Assembly: GCA_020052615.1 (NCBI GenBank)
Contig: JAGVOT010000070.1
Coordinates: 1 to 64,000, forward strand
Reading direction: 5' to 3'
DNA from: Nitrospirota bacterium
Lineage (GTDB): Bacteria > Nitrospirota > UBA9217
DNA length: 64,000 nucleotides
Shown here in pieces: positions 61,089 through 64,000 of this stretch. The translations under genes were made by a program, and so were the position numbers. Position 1 is the first letter of the stretch. Every line of letters starts with the position of its first letter. Under the pieces are notes generated by a model. The model did not search any database and had not been told where the DNA came from. It saw only the letters and a list, made by a program, of their open reading frames with translations.

Positions 61089-62153
61089 ATGGGGTTGCAT
61101 CTCATAACAGGCGGGAACGGGTATGTTGGGAGCTTCCTGGCACGGAAACTTGCCGCCCTGGGAGAGCGCGTTCGTTGCGTCGACCTGTCCGGGGAGGCAT
61201 CTCACGTTCCCGGTGTGGACTACCGCCGCATGGACATTCTCGACGCTCCGGCGCTCCGGAGCGCCATGCAGGGAGTTGAGTATGTCCACCACAACGCCGC
61301 CCTGGTCCCTTTAAGAAAGGCAGGCAAACGGTTCTGGCAGGTCAACGTGGAGGGGACCCGCGCCGTTCTCATGGCTGCCGAGGAAGCAGGCGTCAGGCAT
61401 TTCTCGCACATGAGCTCATCGGCAGTCTACGGCACTGTCAGCGAGGACATGTGTCCCCTCCGAACAACGACCCCGCCGCGGCCCGTCGAAGCATATGGCA
61501 GATCGAAATATGCTGCCGAACAGATCATATTGGAACAGAGGGACGGGAGCAGGCACATGACTTGCTCCATCATCAGGCCCAAAACGATCCTGGGGCCCGA
61601 ACGGCTGGGTATATTCCAGATCCTGTTCGAATGGATCAGCGAAGGGGCGAATGTCTACATCATCGGCGACGGCTCGAACCGTTTCCAATTCGCGTATATT
61701 GACGATATCGTTGCCGTCAGCATCGAGACGGCGATGAGAGAAAAGAGCGGGATATTCAACATCGGGACAGACCGGTACGGGTCGCTTCGGGAGGCGCTTG
61801 AAGGGCTATGCCGCCACGCCGCCACCGGATCGAGGGTCATCGGGCTGCCGGTTCCGCTGAGCATTGCCGCTTTATGGATCGCCGACATGCTCAGGGTCTC
61901 GCCCCTCGCACCATGGCATTACCTGACCTATCACAGGCCCTTTTATTGTGACCTGAGCAATGAATTCCGGGAGCTTGAATGGCGGCCCGCCTATTCGAAC
62001 GAGGAAATGCTGATCGCTTCGTATGAGTGGTACCTGAACAACCGGAGCAGCCTGGGCCGCGCATTCGAGACCTACGGACACCGGGGCAAGCTCGATCAGG
62101 GGATCCTGCGGCTCTTAAAGCTGCTCTCTCAAAGCGGCAAAGCCCGTCGCTGA
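61089..62153 (+). CDS. NAD-dependent epimerase/3-beta-HSD-like SDR
   Basis: A 354-residue extended SDR. It starts MGLHLITGGNGYVGSFLARK (nucleotide loop), with MSSSAVYG and the intact active site YGRSKYAAEQ, then FAYIDDIVAVSIE. The C-terminus has a hydrophobic stretch (VPLSIAALWIADM), as in 3-beta-hydroxysteroid dehydrogenase-like membrane-associated SDRs. It begins 17 bases after the GMC gene, so both are one unit; the GMC enzyme may oxidise a substrate and this enzyme reduce it with NAD(P)H. Confidence 0.87.
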   Translation: MGLHLITGGNGYVGSFLARKLAALGERVRCVDLSGEASHVPGVDYRRMDILDAPALRSAMQGVEYVHHNAALVPLRKAGKRFWQVNVEGTRAVLMAAEEAGVRHFSHMSSSAVYGTVSEDMCPLRTTTPPRPVEAYGRSKYAAEQIILEQRDGSRHMTCSIIRPKTILGPERLGIFQILFEWISEGANVYIIGDGSNRFQFAYIDDIVAVSIETAMREKSGIFNIGTDRYGSLREALEGLCRHAATGSRVIGLPVPLSIAALWIADMLRVSPLAPWHYLTYHRPFYCDLSNEFRELEWRPAYSNEEMLIASYEWYLNNRSSLGRAFETYGHRGKLDQGILRLLKLLSQSGKARR

Positions 62154-62187
62154 CCGGTATTGCCGGATGAAGCTATGGAGATCGTGC

Positions 62188-63792
62188 ATGAGTGATACGT
62201 TGACGTCCGGAGCCGACCGGTTCGACAGGCTGGTGACGTTGTCGATGACAGGGCTCGCTGTCCTCGCCGCGATCATCCAGCTCCTCCACGTGCTCACACA
62301 CTTTCCGTTCTTCGATGAGACGCTGCATGTGCGATACTTATGGCTCTTTTCGATGGATCTGAGGCCGGAGCAGGACTTTTTCTGCATCTATCCGGCACTG
62401 GGCTATCTGATGACGCTCCCCTTTATGCGTCTCTTTCCCGAGTCCGCCTTTGTCGTTCTTGCACTGCGGTGCCTGTCCCTCGTCGCGACCGTGCTCCTCG
62501 GCCTCCTGTTCTATCATCACGGACAGCGGAACGGGCGCAATGGCATGCCGGCAGTCCTGGCCTATCTCCTGATCGTCACGGCTCCGCCCCTGGGGGTCTT
62601 TTTCTCCGAGTACAGCATCGATCATCCGGCGGCGTTTGCCGCTATCGCAGCAATGCTGCTGTTCTTCGGCGAGCCCCGGCTGTCCCGGATCGGCTCTGCG
62701 TCCGCGCTGACTGTCCTCTCTGTCGTCATCATGCCGAAGTACCCGTTGCCGCTTTTCCTGGGCATGGGAGGCCTTCTCGCAGCATATTATCGGAATAATC
62801 GCGGGATCATGCAGGCAGCTGCGGCAGCCGCGGCTGGCGCCCTTTCGGCCCTTGCCCTGGTCTGGACGTATTTTTTTCTGAATAACGCGTCCCTGTACGA
62901 AAACATCATTCATTCCCACGTTCTGCAGTACCGGTGGAGCAGACTGACTGCTTTCTTCGGATTCCACGGCGGCTCGGAGCCGCTCATCGTTGCCGTCGCG
63001 GAATTCTTCCGCGACAATCCGGCCGCCGCCGTCCTCGTCGCTCTCGGCGTTGCGGGATGGGCCCGACGGTCCTGGCGCAACCCGGACGGTGTTTCCCTCG
63101 GGGGAGCGGGAGTCCTGCTGGGTACGCTGATCAGTGCTATTCTCGTCAAGGACTTTCACGCCCAGTATCTCGCGCCCGTCGTCTTGTGCCTTGCATTGTT
63201 CGTTCCTTACGCTCCCGCGCTCCATACCCCGAGCCGTCTTTTCAGGGTGGCGACCGCGGTGCTTCTGTCCCTAACACTGGTGATCCTTTCCTTTCGCATG
63301 GCTGCGGTTGCCCGGGAATTCCAGGAGACGCCATTCAATGTCCGCGCGGCGACGAGGACCGCCGAGCGCTCGGTTGATCTGATCGTGATGGCTCCGCCGG
63401 CCATGAGCGTTCTGAACGAATATGAAGAATTGCTGAAGATGATCCCGCGCGACGAGCGTGTAGTGGCCATGTGGCCGGAGCATCCCCTGTTCAGAAGGGA
63501 TGTCGGCGTTTTTGTCCATGACGAGAAGCCAAGCTATTTTACAGCTCTCTCTGAAGGGGACCCGCTGCGCAAGCAGTTCGATCCGAAAGCATTTCGCAGA
63601 GCCCTTGACGTACGGCCGCCAGCGCTGTTCTCGCCGCTTGGGCAGGATATGACCTACCCTCCGGGTTATGTCGAGGAGATCCAGGATTTTCTGGCACGGC
63701 ACAGAGACCTTTATATCGTGGTCCGGCTCGGGGTGTCCGGTTACGTAGTTCGGAGGGACCTGGTCAAGGGCCTGCCGCGCGGCGCCCGATGA
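62188..63792 (+). CDS. Multi-helix membrane protein, probable GT-C glycosyltransferase
   Basis: A 534-residue integral membrane protein with roughly ten helices. The first loop carries FFDETLHVRYLWLFSMDL, with Asp-Glu placed like the acidic motif of GT39/GT83 enzymes, and IYPALGYLMTLPF follows. The soluble C-terminal domain (about 390-534) is predicted outside the membrane. It would transfer a sugar from a polyprenyl-phosphate donor. ATG 62188 has GGAG at good distance; ATG 62167 is in frame. The family is not firmly assigned. Confidence 0.78.
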   Translation: MSDTLTSGADRFDRLVTLSMTGLAVLAAIIQLLHVLTHFPFFDETLHVRYLWLFSMDLRPEQDFFCIYPALGYLMTLPFMRLFPESAFVVLALRCLSLVATVLLGLLFYHHGQRNGRNGMPAVLAYLLIVTAPPLGVFFSEYSIDHPAAFAAIAAMLLFFGEPRLSRIGSASALTVLSVVIMPKYPLPLFLGMGGLLAAYYRNNRGIMQAAAAAAAGALSALALVWTYFFLNNASLYENIIHSHVLQYRWSRLTAFFGFHGGSEPLIVAVAEFFRDNPAAAVLVALGVAGWARRSWRNPDGVSLGGAGVLLGTLISAILVKDFHAQYLAPVVLCLALFVPYAPALHTPSRLFRVATAVLLSLTLVILSFRMAAVAREFQETPFNVRAATRTAERSVDLIVMAPPAMSVLNEYEELLKMIPRDERVVAMWPEHPLFRRDVGVFVHDEKPSYFTALSEGDPLRKQFDPKAFRRALDVRPPALFSPLGQDMTYPPGYVEEIQDFLARHRDLYIVVRLGVSGYVVRRDLVKGLPRGAR

Positions 63793-63887
63793 CAGCGGCA
63801 GTCGCCGGGTGGCCTGAACCCTGTAAAATGTCTGCAAGAGGAGCGCCTGACCGTTTATAATGACAGCCGTGACCCGCGTAACGGCCT

Positions 63888-63941
63888 ATGGTTGATAAAA
63901 TGAAATCAGTGATAAAAGAATTGCAGGACGGGACGTCATGA
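63888..63941 (+). CDS. 17-residue reading frame ahead of the last gene, possible leader
   Basis: MVDKMKSVIKELQDGTS and a stop that overlaps the next ATG (ATGA). No strong ribosome binding site is visible. It could couple translation to the next gene or be chance. Confidence 0.25.
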   Translation: MVDKMKSVIKELQDGTS

Positions 63942-64000
63942 ACTGGAAGCTTATCAGGATCATCGACGCCTATGCCGGGATACCCCTTCTCTACGCGCTC
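63938..64000 (+). CDS. Start of a gene running off the window, possible glycosyltransferase
   Basis: Only 21 codons are visible: MNWKLIRIIDAYAGIPLLYA and one more. The start resembles N-termini of GT9/heptosyltransferase-like or related cell-envelope enzymes, but too little is present to be certain. GGACGGGACG lies just upstream. Its place extends the glycan cluster. Confidence 0.5.
   Translation, partial: MNWKLIRIIDAYAGIPLLYAL

Overview
The window is GC-rich bacterial chromosome. The organism looks like a Gram-negative, metal- or sulfur-cycling anaerobe of the Desulfobacterota (Geobacter-like) or Nitrospirota kind. The support is giant multiheme c-type cytochromes mixing CXXCH and CX4CH motifs, an NHL/FG-GAP protein beside them, lipoprotein signal peptides, a six-motif polyferredoxin and an NtrY-like kinase. 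No rRNA or other marker is present, so the phylum is inference.

Region 1 (1-7617) is a tryptophan operon in the order trpE(partial)-trpG-trpD-trpC-trpF-trpB-[insert]-trpA. Short palindromic repeats sit in several junctions. Between trpB and trpA lies a 1.66-kb foreign block: three small low-GC genes (an unknown, a DUF4160 and a DUF2442), then a second copy of the last 63 bases of trpB, then a 5'-truncated LPP20/DUF4384-like gene. The duplicated trpB tail marks the junction of an insertion.

Region 2 (7644-13907) is a nucleotide-signalling group: a GAF-GAF-HD-GYP phosphodiesterase, a Crp/Fnr regulator, a CHASE2 adenylate cyclase and a class II cAMP phosphodiesterase, followed by accD. Synthesis, sensing and breakdown of cAMP appear to be encoded together.

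Region 3 (13908-28146) is mixed: a TAT-exported DUF362 protein with a polyferredoxin, several decayed genes (a frameshifted lipoprotein and a rhodanese with an in-frame stop), a DUF3786 protein, YaeQ, a thioredoxin-like lipoprotein with a CcdA protein, alanine dehydrogenase, a divergent LysM/lipoprotein pair facing an NtrY-like kinase, and a rhodanese overlapping an Ogg2-type DNA glycosylase.

Region 4 (28147-35670) holds a stand-alone subtilisin-propeptide-like protein and a 2084-residue mosaic subtilase. It is bracketed by two near-identical 216-bp copies of a small membrane-protein gene.

Region 5 (36097-47777) is an extracellular-electron-transfer operon: a 4-heme cytochrome, an NHL/BACON/FG-GAP protein, a cytochrome with 42 candidate haem motifs, one with 14, then a 20-residue peptide gene with an excellent ribosome binding site, closed by a strong terminator. 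The small peptide is the most intriguing candidate for something undescribed.

Region 6 (47910-64000) starts with exported proteins (a carboxypeptidase-regulatory-like protein, a metallo-beta-lactamase-fold hydrolase and two sulfatase-fold proteins). It passes into a glycan/polyprenyl-sugar cluster: two GT2 enzymes, three SDR epimerases, two GT-C-like membrane proteins, a UbiA protein with a DPPR-synthase signature, a GMC oxidoreductase with a small partner, and the start of another gene. The UbiA-oxidoreductase-SDR set resembles the logic of the decaprenyl-phosphoryl-arabinose pathway with a different oxidase.
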